Of a stretch of DNA of 64,000 bases, positions 21,466 through 34,951 are shown one piece after another; position 1 is the first letter of the stretch; the number at the start of each line of letters is the position of its first letter. Source of the stretch: Blasia pusilla (taxonomy: Eukaryota > Marchantiophyta > Marchantiopsida > Blasiales); the NCBI GenBank assembly GCA_050084515.1, contig CM114271.1, positions 54,312,001-54,376,000 of the forward strand, read 5' to 3'. Made by a program: the position numbers and the translations under genes. Under the pieces are notes generated by a model. It had not been told where the DNA came from, did no database searches, and was given only the letters and a program-made list of their open reading frames with translations.

Positions 21466-24400
21466 TAATTGAGTAATTGTTTTGTAATTGAGCGTCTGTA
21501 TTGAAGCCTTTTTTTGTTTTCAGACATGATAGATGGTTCAAGGATTGTTCTAGTTAGTTTAATGATTGTTCAACAGGGATGGTCAAAGATGTTTTCACAT
21601 TATTGTATGCATGTCCTTCGTAATGTATTGATTGTTTAACCGAGATGACCTCGAAGGATGTTTCAAGAGTAATTGAAATCTATATCAAATTTGGGAAGAA
21701 ATATGAAGACCATGCAGTGGCGAAATTAATGCAGGAGTACGAGACTTTGAAGAATCGGAGATCTCTAGGGCAAGAACGCCGTCTGATCCGTGCGTAAGGA
21801 TTGTTCGTCGGCCGAGACGGACCTCAGCATCCGCCCGTCTTCTGTCGTGCGCAGATGCTGCCCCCTCGAGATGCAAGGATCTCGAGTGCGACCTTTCTTC
21901 CGACCTGAATATCCACGAACCGGGAAAGAATGCAAATTTTCCCATCCAGATCGTCAGGAATTGAAGCCCAAGTCGTCGTGCTAGCTAGCGCCCGACCTAC
22001 CAAGAGCAATCCCTAGCCCGCAACCATTTTCAATCACAGAAGTTTAGAGAATCAGATCTAGAAACAAAATTTGAACCGTCGGTCGGATTCACCTGAAAGT
22101 AATCGGTCGCTTGTCCAAATCCGGATCGATTTCCTTCCCCTGGCGAATCGGTTGCGTCCCGCATGGAGATCTGCCTTCTATTTCCTGATATTTCCTTTCC
22201 TACGCAGTATCTGTATTCATGTGAGATTGGGATCCCTCAACGGATGTCGCACTTGGACGCATTTCTCAAAGAGGTGCGCACTGCGCCAAGCGTTTGACGT
22301 AAGGCCCGGGTCCTTTCGGAAGCTTGATAAGCTCTGTAGGCATTCGATTTAGTTCTACAAGCTGCGCATGAATAATTTGCAGTAACGAGTTCAAGAAAGT
22401 GACAGCTTCAAATCACGCCGGATCGATTTTGCACTCGCTAGATCAGTGCAGTAGCGCGGACGCAGAGTTGCAATGTCTCCCTTGTATCTGGGAGCAGTTT
22501 TGTAAACCTTGCGTACGTGCAATCGTCCTCTTGGCGACACGTGTATTCTCCATGCCGTGTGTTAATTTCATATGGATGATGAAATTAACTTTCGTTGAAT
22601 CTTTTTCATTCCCAATCAAAGAATCATTTGTCTTTTAAGTTCTCTTGCAAATATTTGTTTCATTTTATTTGGGGTAATAAAGAGTGACATTGTCTCTTAC
22701 TAGTTTAAATCCTAAGAGAAGAGAGTAATTAACACACAAGTGCATGGGACTCGTGACAGGGCACGTAGTTATGACCCCCTCACCATCTCAGATCATCATA
22801 AGTTGGTTTGAGAAATCAATTGAAAGTGTTGGGATTAGTTAAATAAACGGTCTTGAAATAGTTTAAATTATATTTATTCACTAATTAGTATATATAAATA
22901 TCATATCAATATTAGAAATTTGCTAATAAGTTGGAAAATAAATATCATTTAATAAGAAGTCGATTTTATTAAACTATTTACATAATTCCTTTCAAACATA
23001 GGCTCATATATGGAGTGGTGCATATTTATTACTGCGATCAAATTAATTTTACACGAAAATATATAGGTGATATGGCACATGATGCAATTCATTGTCAAGC
23101 GGTAGATTTTATTCTTAAAATTGGAAATAAATTCTATGCTAATACATAATGGATTAATGACTTTTTCAAGTTTTCCAATTTTAAATTAAATCCACCCAAT
23201 TTTTTTCAAAAGGAGAAAATGGGGGAATGTAATATATTACGGAATCAAATCTCCACTCAAAGGTTTGTGCTAAAATATATTTTTTATCTATATAAATTAC
23301 GGACTCAGTTACTAAAGCCCACCTCTCGGGTTAACACTTATCTTTTGAGGGCTTTCCTATTGTTGACAAATGTAATTTTAATTGAAAGAGTTAAGTTAAG
23401 AGGATAATTAAATTATGAGGGAAGAAAGTGTGAGAATTTTTTTTTCTACCATTTGTGCATAACTCGCAAGGTATTTAGACAAAGTCCATGTCCTTGCACT
23501 TACGTCCGTCCCATGGAAGGAGTTATCCATGTGAGCCCCACCTATCCCCTCTTTCTTATTCCCCCACTTCTCTCTGTGTTCCGTATTTTCGTATTTCTCC
23601 GTCCCCCCAAATCTAATCCCTCCCCCCTTATTGCTTCACGTACCCTTAGGTTATCTTCCATCATGAGTTATAAGTGTGGTGGAATGAAAGAGGAATTCCA
23701 TACAAAATCATCTTCGTCTAATACGACACAAAATTATTGGTAATAGTAATAACATGCAACTATTGAATTATTATTTTCCAACATTTCAAGTATACCTAAA
23801 AAATCATTTGGAATGATAAAAAAATAAAAAATAATGAAACTCAATAAATATGCATGATAGAAAACCCGTTCAGGAAAACAAAAGAGGACTCAAAGAGTCA
23901 GAGTATCCACATGCCATAGTCTGTCCGAATCGAATGAACGAACCGAATCCGAAAACTAGACAACAATGAATGGGTGTAATTGCCACGGAGCATAGAAAGC
24001 AATTGTCATCCAACACTACAAATTTCAAAAAAAATAATTTAGAAGAAAAAAAAGTCTTTAACCAAAAAGGAAATGACAACTACTGAAAACTAATTTTGTC
24101 ATGAAAACAATTTGCATTCTTAACCACCGACCCCGATAGTGCAGATAGATACAAAACTACGACGAATGCACCCCAACAATGACCACAGCCGTCGTGTCAC
24201 TGTATGTCAGAAGGTGAGTCAAATTGTAGGGCTGAAAATCTGATCCATGATAGACGTGTCAGTTAACTGAATGAAGCGAGTCGGGAAGAGTCGGAGTTTG
24301 ACGGGAGCTAGCCGCGCTGCCGCACCGAATCCAGTGACAGACGATCCCCACAACGACTCGTGTCGAACTCCTACGGGCTCACAAGAGAAGAAAACGATCG

Positions 24401-26936
24401 CCCGCGCGACGGGATGAACTGCTTCCATTTCTCTACAAGCGACAGAGATTTGAAGCGCGGATGAGTCATCATCGCGTCACCCAAGCAGGCCTTCGTCCCT
24501 CAACTCAACATTCAGTCTTTCATTCAGCTTCGGATCCCAGACGTGAAATGAAAAGACCACTGAGAACCACTTCGCAGTCGAATGATCAATTCGTCCACGT
24601 CCGCATGGGCGTGTCGTGCTCAGCGTCACGCGGTCCATTTGAATGCACTCGTAGTGATCAGTCGACAAGTGTGATCATCACCATCAGCTCATCGACACCG
24701 AAACTTCAACTAAGAGAGAGGTGATTCATTCATCGTGAAAATCGACGAAACATGCTTCACAATCTCGGGCCAGTAGCTTCTGAGTGATCGTCGTCTGGGT
24801 CGCGTGCATGCGCGATCCCTAGCCGGCGTGTCCAGGTCGATCGAGTCAGCGATCATGGCTGCCCCTCAGCCGCCGCGCGATCCGGACTTTCGCTCGCTAG
24901 ATCGCCATGAACCAAAGAGGGCCAGCTGAAGGGCAATCCAATGCCATCTCGCTCGCACGACGCGTGGGTATGCACCATCTCTGTGTGGTAGTGCGTTGAC
25001 TGCTGAGGTGGAAGCGAAGCGAGCTATAGATCAGACTGAGAATCGTGAAAGGCGGAGCGGGGCCCTCAGCCACTCGCTTGAGAGAAGCCACGGAGTGCTT
25101 TCGGTGAAGTCCACATCTATCTATGGGAAGTTTCCGGAGAAGGGTGGGAGAGTTAACGAGTGAGAGGGTTCACGAGGATCCCCCGCCGCCTCGCTTAACC
25201 CGATAGGATAAGGGTCAGTTAACTCCAGACGATCATCATCGTTACTTATTATTAACCGGAGGCTTCGACGGTCGACCACTACTACACCTTCGCAGTGCAC
25301 GTAGGTTGGACGGACGGACGGATGGACGTCCCCCCTTCAAGCCTCGCGGGGCCCACACAGTAGTTACAAGAGTATCACCCGATATTGTAGCCGGAATCAT
25401 GACGCGTTGCCCTACACGTGGGCTAGGCCTAGCGCTAGTAGGAGCGACCGACAAAACTCTAACGCGCTGGGAGGGACTGCAGCACGTAGAACGAACTATA
25501 TACACTTCCGCCTGCGTAGTCTCCCACTCCAGACGATGGGAATGGAGTTCAATGCACCTGGGAAGACTCTAAAGGCGGACCGATAAGATCCAGAGGTGCC
25601 ATTTCGTTTCTCGGAATGGATGCAGTTTTCATCCAGTCGGAAAGGGAGCCCTTCGGGGACGTAAAAGACAGAATCCCTCCGAATATCCGGTCAATTTGCA
25701 ACGGGAAGTGCCGCACATACGCGTAGTGTGGCCCAGCTCCGCATCACTAATGTGACTCAAACCCAATTTGTGTGTAGACTGTGCGTACGACACGTGCCCT
25801 CTAAAGTGATTTATCTACTTATTAATTACTCGAGCGCGACGAGGCCTTAGGCTCAAAATGCCACGACCTTTCGTACTTTTTCCAAAAGAAGCATATACAA
25901 AGACAAGTTGACACGGATAAGAGATGGCCCATAACAATAAAAAAAGAAAAAAAAAATAGTCAACAGTCGTGACAAAGATAAAATAATCTACGAGAATCTC
26001 TTAGATAAAGACGACTCCACGATCACCGGAGAAGATATCATTAGTTCGACTAATCACACGATTAATTCGTATCCCGTGAGGGTACAAAAAGGAGATCAAG
26101 ATATAAAAGTATTTTAAATTTAGATTTAATTCCAATCACTTTACTCTTCACTTTACCAATTCATTTACTCTTCACGGGCGTCTTCTTAGTAGAACAAAAT
26201 TATGTACGACGAGTGCCTTTCTAATTACCACCTCATTCCAAAAAAAAGCTCTACAGCTCAATTAAAATAACCAACTTCATTTGATTACATTAGGGAACGT
26301 GTTTACAGTAAATTATAGCTAAGCAAATTAACTCTTCCTTGAAAAAGAAACATGTGGGAATAACACTATTCCCGTGAGGAAAGGAAAGGAAAGTATCATA
26401 TTAAAATTATATTATAAATACTATAAACAGAAACTCTCTTCTAAGGGTCCCAATTCCGTCCAATTGCATTATACCATCGAATATGTCTACTCTATTACCC
26501 TAGATGCGTAAAACGTTCGAGATTAGCGGGACAGGTTTAAGTCCCCACTTCAAAAATTAGAAAACGACCGCTATCGCCCCAACGTCATCACGATCCATGC
26601 GATTGAGTTGCATCCAACGCTCACGTAGACGTAACTGCGCCTGTGTATCTCCCGACATCTCGGAGCAAATGGAAGGACCAGATTTCAAACCGTTGGTCCA
26701 CCACAGTGTTCAGGGAGTGTACTCCAGCTCCAGACTCCAAAGACTATAGTTTGCCGGTTCAGCGCAGGCGACGATTCCGACTTCTGTCCGACGGACGAGG
26801 CCCTCTGATTCCGGACGCCGCTCACATGTGGCCAGATTCTAGGGCGCCCGGCGATGGATATCCGACCCGGTGGGCCCGAGGAGCCGTTCCCCGCGTAATA
26901 GCCTAATAGGGCTCGAACGAATTAGTTTAATAATTT
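21466..26936. other. Long stretch without recognisable gene
   Basis: This is alternating AT-rich DNA and stretches of higher GC (about 21700-22500, 24150-25800 and 26500-26900). Open frames reach 96 codons but none shows a known domain, a signal peptide or a codon pattern that convinces me, and overlapping frames on both strands are equally long. The GC-richer parts could be old exons, promoters or TE relics. I see no element ends. Confidence 0.5.
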
Positions 26937-27214
26937 TCGACGCCATATGCATAATACGACGAGATAATAGAACAAAATAGGCAACTTATTTTAATTTTCT
27001 TGTTTGAACATATTACAAAGGTGAAAATAAATAGAAAAAAGGGATAGGGATGTGAGTGAAATAGAAAAAAAAATTATTAATCGACTCCATATGCATAATA
27101 GGACAACATAGGTGACTTATATTAATTATGTTTTTTAAACATATTAGATGGGTAAAAAAAAATAAGAAAAATGGATAGGGATGTGAGTGAAATAGAAAAA
27201 AACTTCTTAATCAG
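26937..27214. repeat. Tandem duplication, period 144 bp
   Basis: The unit starting TCGACGCCATATGCATAATA at 26937 recurs at 27081 as TCGACTCCATATGCATAATA. Both units end in GATAGGGATGTGAGTGAAATAG followed by A-rich sequence. The copies have diverged by substitutions and short indels. Confidence 0.8.
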
Positions 27215-27826
27215 TTAATAATTTATTTAATACTATGATGGGCGATTCTAAATATTCATAAATTTTAATAATTATGATCAATTAAATGATTTTAAAAAAA
27301 AAACCTTAATTCATATTTGATGGAAAAGGAAAACAAATTAATGGAAGAGAAATAGAGTTTGCTTATATCTTATGGAAGGGTAAGATTACTTAGGGGATTG
27401 GAATATCATTTAAGTTTGAATGGTGGATTATAATTCTAAGAAGAGTGAAATTTTATTACTTTTCTAAGATTTTATAATTTTATTTAAAATTGAAATGAAT
27501 AATTTAATTATTTTTTAAAATAATTATTTATTCACATGTGATATTTTGAGAAAGAAAATTTAATTTGAATAAAATGAACATTATTTTATTAATTAAAAGT
27601 AACTGAGAATTTAGTTAGTGAATGTTATTTTGGTGGGAAGAGTGGAAGGGGGAAAATAATCATTTTTCAAAATTTTAGGGAGGAGTAAAATTATTTAGGG
27701 GAGATGGTTATAATTTCAAGGTGAAATTTTCTTACTCTTTTAAGATTAAATTTTTTGAAATTATGCTTAATTTTTGAAATTAAATATGATTTTAAATTTT
27801 AAATATATTTAAAAATTTAAATATAT
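27215..27826. other. Very AT-rich DNA
   Basis: This holds repeated words such as TTATTTAGGGGA and AAATTTTATTAC with poly-A and poly-T runs. No gene was recognised. Confidence 0.6.
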
Positions 27827-27871
27827 TTAAAAAGCAGATGTCAAAAACTATTTTTGACATCTGCTTTTTAA
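27827..27871. repeat. Perfect hairpin with 21-bp arms and 3-base loop
   Basis: Arm 27827-27847 (TTAAAAAGCAGATGTCAAAA and one more A) pairs exactly with 27851-27871 across the loop CTA. It is a tight stem in AT-rich DNA. It has the look of a minimal foldback or a very short MITE relic. Confidence 0.85.
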
Positions 27872-29435
27872 GGCCTTCTATTGAGGACAGTGTGTCACAT
27901 GTGCATCACAGCGGCAACATATTAGTGTTCTTAACGAGCGTTACCGTGATGTCCACACCATTAAAGATACAATATTATGTGTGTATTGTAGGTACATGAG
28001 GAGCAAAAGAATAGAATTTTACTCACTTATTGTCCTCTAGGCAATGCTACTCCTTGAGTATGGTCACATGAAAATTTGAATTGAATTTGTTAGTAACATC
28101 AATTTTGCTACCCAAACTACATAAAAATCAAGAATTATGGAGCGTATCCCATAACCATTGCGTTAGAATATATCACCAAAGATGGATATTCCAAATTGAT
28201 CTCAAAATAAAAATAAGTGAGCCCTAAAATGAGAAAAAATTGCAAGAAAAATGGATTGATAAACCAAATAGTATGAAAATTTCTCTCCAATAGTAAAAGG
28301 GCATATACCAAAAGTAGGCTTCTCCATAGCCAAAAATGGACAAGCACGAAGTAGCCTAGAGATAGAGTATGATAGGTAACTTGTTTCGATATATGCACAC
28401 TTTTAAAAAAGAGATTAATCTATAAGGAAAAAAAATAAAAAAGATGCAAAAAACCATAAACAATAGGCTAAGCCCACTTACTAATAAGCAAGGAGTATGA
28501 AGAAAATCCCTCATGAAAACCTCCAAGTCAAAATCTATTGTATAGTCTTCCAAAAAAGAAGGTGCATAGCCACTTGAAGGAGGACGAAAAACTTCTTGGA
28601 GTGCCACTATCTTTGCACTTGAAACTACGAGTCCCAATGCTCAAGCCACATCGTGGCATAATGACTTATGAACTGACCCTAAAACTTGGTTGTGTTAATG
28701 GATGATTTTCCTCTCATGATTGGTACACTAAGTGGGATGAGATGTTTCTAAGACCTATCCTAGAATAAATTTATTATTTTAAAGATTCTCTCAATCCCAA
28801 ACGATAAAGCAATAAATACACTATTACACAAGGAGGTTTTGCAACAACCTGCTATACCTCCCTTGGAGGAAGAACAAAAAGAACACCATTTGAGAAATAG
28901 TAATAGGAAATATGAGCATTGATCTGTGTGGGATCTCGTGTGGGATCACACTTTAACCTTCCTAAATAAAATAAAAAATGCTTGTTGGATGATAAGATAA
29001 AGAGCAACATTATTACTTGTGTACGTACATCATAAGACTAGGGATACAAAAATGGATAGAATGAAGGAGATTAATTTGGGTCAATCATGTCCTACCAATT
29101 AATTGATATATGAGTTGTAGTAAAAGGGGAATTGGGTTTAGGGATTGCAAGCGAGTGCATAGGTAAGAAAATAACGGTAACATATTTTCATCCCAGTAGG
29201 AGAAAGTTCTTTACCACAAGTCATGCATCCAACCTTAGGCATAGATGTAAAAGAAGAAGGTCTACAAGGGCGAGAGAAGGGAGATGAAAGAGATGATGAT
29301 GGACAATTATATGGGAATGAGTGAGTTGGGAAAGGAAGAGGAGGAGGAAGGGTAAAGGTAGAAGATAGAAGTTTGAAGCAAGAATTCACATAAGGTATGT
29401 GAGGATGACAATGTAGTGAGATATGGTAGCAATGG

Positions 29436-29438
<3 letters not shown>
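27872..29438. other. No gene recognised
   Basis: The minus-strand open frames at 28135-28637 are Phe/Leu-rich translations of A-rich DNA and not convincing proteins. Confidence 0.5.

Positions 29439-29470
<32 letters not shown>
29439..29470. repeat. GA microsatellite, 16 units
   Basis: An uninterrupted GA dinucleotide run is followed directly by nine A bases (29471-29479). Its minus-strand translation gives the spurious Ser-Leu repeat in the local open frames. Confidence 0.95.
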
Positions 29471-29474
<4 letters not shown>

Positions 29475-29479
29475 AAAAA

Positions 29480-32400
29480 CAATACGAAGGGGATATAGAA
29501 GGAGAGGTTTACATCTTAAGGAGGGCATATCCAACGACATAAGTGAGGAGATGGATTGTCCTCCATGGCAATAGAATCAGCTATAGGCATATGATTTGAG
29601 ACAAGAGGAAACAAAATGAAAAGATCCTTAATAAGAGGCTCCATCAAGAAGAGATCTACATGGAAAGAATTATGGCTAAAACAAAATCTGGTTTATGATG
29701 CAAAATCACTTCAAGAAGGATGCTAAGCGATTTAAACTTAGAAAAAAAAAAGTAACCTTTATGGTATGATTGGTATCAAAAAGAACTTGCTCAAGAGTAT
29801 GAATCTACAAAGCCCTTAAGGAAATAGCATGTGTAAGCAAGCAAAAGAGCTTAAAAAGTAAAGCGTAAAGTGTTCAAAAAGTAAGACAAGACATGTGAGA
29901 GGAAGAGACACAAATCAGGTCCATATAAAAAACATAGTAGGAAAAAAAGAAGGAAGAAATACTAGAGTAGCCACTAGGTATGAAAAGAACATGCTCCCTA
30001 TGATTATGACAAGACCTAGAACATATGAACTTAATACTCAAGGAGAAAGTAACAAGGGAAATAAAAAATTATTTAAAAAGAGTATATGAGAAGAAAGTGA
30101 AGGGTTGAGGTGAGAATCTTGGGCCACATATTAAAAAAAAGCTTAGAGAAACAAGAGGCACCCTTTGATCTAGTTGTAAATGAAAATCTATATTATTATT
30201 GGAAAATTCCCTTGAATTTTGGAAACTCCCCTCCTCTTGACACTTGCAACTTTCAGCTAATAGAAATTCTTATCTTCTAAGCCAGTAGGATTGTTCGAAA
30301 TTGATTTAAGATGACACTGGAGAATTTTGAGTGTTAACTATGGGACTACGGGAGGTAATTTAAACCCGTGCATCGACATAGGGTTTTAGATATCAAAATT
30401 ATGAAAATGAAATTATAGTTATCATCAAAACCTCCAACAATTCTCCATGTTGAATCGGCTCTTCCTCCTCCTCCAAAGATGCACTTCTTGATTCTCCAAC
30501 TTCAAGAACTCCAAAAATAGATTGACATTAGTAAATTTAGATTTATGTAACGGGCCAATAAATCCTCACTAGCCCTTGGGAGAAGGGCGAGAGTCTTCCT
30601 CTCTATTATTAATGACCACTCCTTCCTATGTTCTTCCTCTCCTTTTCATTCTTGAATTCATGGTTTTTACAATAAAAAAAATTTCATGCTTCTTCTTTCT
30701 TTGTAACATGTCATCATTTTGTTGAGATTAATAGCAAAAACACTTTGTGTATTGTGTTGGTATGATTGATCTAATCCAGAAAAAAGGGATCACCATCACG
30801 TATGCCAACTATCAATATAATTTATGGCATTAACATTTCTAAGTGAGTGGGGTTGCCATGAGAGCATCTCGATGACAAACTTACACGCTACCATTCTTGG
30901 AGAGTTTTCACATAAGTTGAGATTTTTTATATATGCACGGAAATATACATATTGTGATAGATATGCTTATATTTTGTGCATAATAAGCATGTCCATCATA
31001 ATAAGTAGCCACATTTATTTCCTTATTCTAGAAAGAATAATACAGGTATGAAAATTTGAGTGGCTTGCATAGATCCTAGTCTTGTGAGAGAGTTATGAGA
31101 TCCTATTCTCTAATTATAATTAATTTTGTTCATTTGTTTGATCCTAACTAGATCTTGTATAATGTATGCTCACTCAATGGTGTTATCTCAATAAATTGAT
31201 GAAATAAAGGAAACACCTAACTTTGAATTCATGTGTTAAAGATGTTCATCATGGGTTGGTATTCGACTTGTATAAATCTTATTAACCTAAGCTCTTGTCT
31301 CTATCTTGAGCTTGTTGGTTGGTTTGCTTGCTTTCTTTGCAAACAAAATCAAAGCAAAGGTTTAAGCCATCAACTAAGATTCATACATACAAGGAATTAG
31401 GTTTCATACAGTTTTGCTACTCTAATAGGAATCTATCTCTAACACAATATAAATAGTATATGATAGAATATTAGGCTTCTCAAATCAACTTTTTATTTTG
31501 AATATGAAGTCATTGCATTATACTTAGAATTGGAGCATATGTTGATTTTTGGATCAACAAAAGTCATTTTCTCAAAGTTTTAAAATCTTAGATTTGCATT
31601 GTTTATTCATACATTCAGAAAATGCAAACATGGCTATTATCCCAAGACTAGAATTCATGGTAATACAAATGGAGTACAAAATTAAAAGTCTAATGAAGTT
31701 GGAAGTAGCACACATGTGCTAAATGGAATTAAAATCAGATTGGACACCACCAGATTTTGCAATGGAATTCAAAGTCTACAATGGCTTTGTCATAATCACA
31801 AGCCTATATATGGTTTCAAGCCAATTTCTCTCAAAGTCCACTATGAACTTGATAGTCTAATGGGTCCAAGGGTGCACATTGACAAAGTCTGTACGGGCCC
31901 ATGTACGCTTGGCTTCACCCTTAATGTAGACTCAGACTTGGCCATCTTGCACCCCTTAAACCCTTTTGAAGACTGCATCAAGCCCTCGCATGGCATGCAG
32001 CCAGGCTTGCAGGATGAGGTGGGCCCCATTGGGCAAGCTCAAGGCCCACTTAGGGCCAACATAGCGGGCTCAGGCCTACGCAAGGCACGCGGTTGAGCCC
32101 TCCCTATGGGCTGGTGTAGGCTTGATGCGGGCTAGACAAGGTCTCATAGTCGGTACACCCGTTTGACCCCTTCCTTGCCAAGCCCGCACTTGTTCCCAAG
32201 TCCTAAGCCCCCACGGGCTTGCCAGGTCATAAGGGTGCAAAAGAAATCCGGGCAAGGGGTCTATTGGGTAGGTCCCTGGACTTGTCCGTTTCTGTGCAAC
32301 CTTGAATGGATCCCTATCCAATAACTATATTGGTTATAGATGTTTGAAATGTCCGTAGAAACCCGAGATCCAAATGTATTGAAATACACACCGTATTTAC

Positions 32401-33004
32401 TTACACTTGTTGGAAGGGAAGACAAAATGGATTTTCAATGATTACAAGGAAAAAGATGTCTTGTTCCAATCTAATCTTAGCAAGAGTTACAGAAAAAGAG
32501 TCCAACTCATGGGATACCCAAATAAATGTTGACAAGAAAAGAAAGAAAAAGGAGGATTGTGCACAAGGAATATTTTTTGAGCAACTAAAAGAGGGTGCTA
32601 CCATCATTAAAAAGGCTTGAGAGCACAAAGAAAGATTGAGCTTAGAGAATTTGTGCTTTAAGCAACTAGGAGGGCGCTATATCCATAAGTGACATAAGAC
32701 AACATGAAGAAATAAGATATATAGCATCGCACATGGGTAAGTCTATGACTTGAATTGACTTCCACACTAGCAAGAACTCGAGAAGTGAGTCATGGTTATG
32801 GGTCCAAAGAGGAGAGACCTTGGTGTGATCCACCAAAGTTGGAACCTAGTCTAACTAGTTCTGACACTAGTAAGGGTAGCGGAAGTGGCCATGAGACTAA
32901 TATTAGTGAAGACGATCACCCGCCTTAAGATTAACCTAAGGTGAGAAAGGGCATAGCCACTTATGAGGATGAGGGCAAGACAAGAAAAATATAACATACT
33001 TGAG
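29480..33004. other. No gene recognised
   Basis: This is mostly AT-rich. The segment 31840-32330 is richer in GC and has a 126-codon plus-strand frame (31716-32096) and an 81-codon minus frame, neither with recognisable domains. No RNA gene was recognised. Confidence 0.5.
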
Positions 33005-33175
33005 CCAAGTTCCAAATTCCAAGTCAAGGGCGACTACGTCCCAAAAAACTAAGGCTATGGCGTTCACGTTGGCAAGGACCCAAGAAGCGAGTCATAATGC
33101 TTCTTGGGTCCCTTCCAACGTGAACGCCATAGCCTTTGTTTTTTGGGATGTACTCGCCCTTGACCTAGTTGGAAC
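33005..33175. repeat. Long foldback, arms about 80 bp
   Basis: The left arm around 33008-33088 and the right arm around 33098-33175 are nearly exact reverse complements. The core AAGGCTATGGCGTTCACG at 33051-33068 is perfectly matched by CGTGAACGCCATAGCCTT at 33119-33136. Mismatches are few and spread out, and the loop is about nine bases (AGTCATAAT). The stem is long and well paired, like a young inverted duplication that could give small RNAs, or a foldback element. Confidence 0.85.
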
Positions 33176-34446
33176 ACCAATTGGTTAATTCTTTGAGACT
33201 CAACCCTAGACTTGCGCTTGCAAAGCTCAAGGTCAAGAGTGCTTTACAATGAAACAAAGAGTAGAGGTTCAACTCTATGAAGGAAAAACAATGAAATAAG
33301 AGTAGTCAAGAAGGGCAAGATGTCATGAGACTAAGAACGAAACGCAAAGGGCAACAAGGTAACCATAAGATGCCAAACGATGAGAGTCAAGAGAGAGGGT
33401 TCCAAGATCCAAGATTTGTTCGGGGAGTTTGAAGTTTCAAATTCTGCGTGGAGATCTCTCCAAGCCATCTTGGAAGATAACTAGTCAAATACGAGTACGT
33501 GGGTCGTGAACCTCGATTACGTTATGAACCAAATCGATGGGTCTAGGGTGGATGATGGGAAACACAGGGTTTCCTTGGAGGACCCAAAAAGTACCTATAT
33601 AGAGGGGACCCTCTCTCTCCCTATCCGCTCAAGTTTATGAAAAAGGGATTAACTATGATCGATACGTGTTTGGCCATGTTTTGAATTTGAGGGAAGTGTT
33701 CAAGACACACCTGGAGGAAATAACAGACGTGCTCTGATTTAGGCAAGAGGAGGGTTGGGGAGATTTTTGAGGATTTGAGGCTTGGGAAAAAGGCTTCAAA
33801 GGAAGATAGTATAAACCTTAAGAGACTTGGAATTGATTTGTGTTTGATGACTACCTGACTACTTATGGAATGCGCGGAATGAAAACTTCTCCTTGCAAAT
33901 CTCAAGATTTGGAATACTTTGCATAAAGAAAAAGGGGAGTATAGGTTGAACTCTACGACATATAACCTACGAAAAGTTAAAGAAGGGATCAATTGATAAC
34001 TATAACTCTGATAGCATGTGCAAAGAAGCATCCAAATGTAAGTGAAGAGATTTGAAGTAAAATATCCTTAGAAGGAGAGGCTCTTGCTAAAGACCCACTA
34101 CTATGTCAAGTGTGAATGATTCTTGGTGATTGATAGGTTATGCGTTACAATATTGGGCTATGGATCTGATGGTGTTATGAGTAATAAAATAATAGAATGC
34201 TCATTATGAGAAGGATAAATGATGGGAAGATGGTTAGTGAGAGCCATATCTCCAACTATTAGACCCTTGGGAAGAGCCAAAATAGTTCTCCCCCAGAATA
34301 GCCCCAAAATGGTATTCTTGACTTGGTCAAGAGGTCATATGGCCCAAATGCCCAATAAGCCCATTAACTCCCTACATTGTTGACATAGTATAACTCTACT
34401 TGTTAGCTAAATATGATGTGATAGTACAAGTAGAAGGAATGTGCGT
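33176..34446. other. No gene recognised, possible old LTR relic
   Basis: A TATA-like CTATATAGAGG lies at 33595-33605, upstream of a pyrimidine-rich CTCTCTCTCCC tract, similar to promoters of plant LTRs. I cannot find paired ends. The minus-strand frame at 33621-34031 (136 codons) has no recognisable family. Confidence 0.4.
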
Positions 34447-34951
34447 TTTCACATCTTAGTAGCCGATAGATAGAGATCTATCGTGATGACGACAACCATC
34501 ATACTACTGTGAGTGTAACTTCGTCCCGAGATGTCGGATGAGGTTGGCGACACGTCTATTGCGTTGAGAACGTTGTTTATGGTGATTTCCCTATTTTGGT
34601 TTAAGTCCATTAGGTGACCCGTTGACCGAGTCAACGATCACCCGGTAACCTGTGCACGTAGGTTACCGTTGGTAGGGCTATTTTTGGGGGAAGAGCTTTT
34701 TGGCTCTTTTTAAGGATATAAGAGTATTAAGAGAGGGAGAGATGGCTTTCTCAAGCCATCTTTATCATGTTGAGCCTTAGGACTACCTCTCTTGCATGTG
34801 TGAGTGTGGGTGTGTAGGAGCTAGGGTGCTAGCGTCCGGATTCCCTCATAGCGGAGGGTAGATGTGGCTTAATATGTCGATGTAGATTCAGGAGTGGAGT
34901 TTAGGCATGGTGTGTTGTTTTTACTGCTCTTATTTTTGTTGTGGGATCTCG
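34447..34951 (+). repeat. Plus-strand LTR, left part, split by gypsy copy C
   Basis: This is homologous to the solo LTR at 55392-56010 from its start (TCACATC, AGTAGCCGATAG) through GGCTATTTTT and GCTAGCGTCCGGATTCC to GGGATCTC. The remaining end is at 42579-42703. The first dinucleotide is TT rather than TG. Copy C fills the gap, so this LTR was present first. Confidence 0.8.

Noticed and set aside
22071-22352. 93-codon frame as a gene
   Set aside because: There is no recognisable domain, and the frames on the other strand are of similar length.
28135-28637. Hydrophobic Phe/Leu-rich frames as membrane proteins
   Set aside because: They are translations of A-rich DNA on the opposite strand and the composition explains them.
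29138-29540. Ser-Leu repeat protein
   Set aside because: It is the translation of the GA microsatellite.
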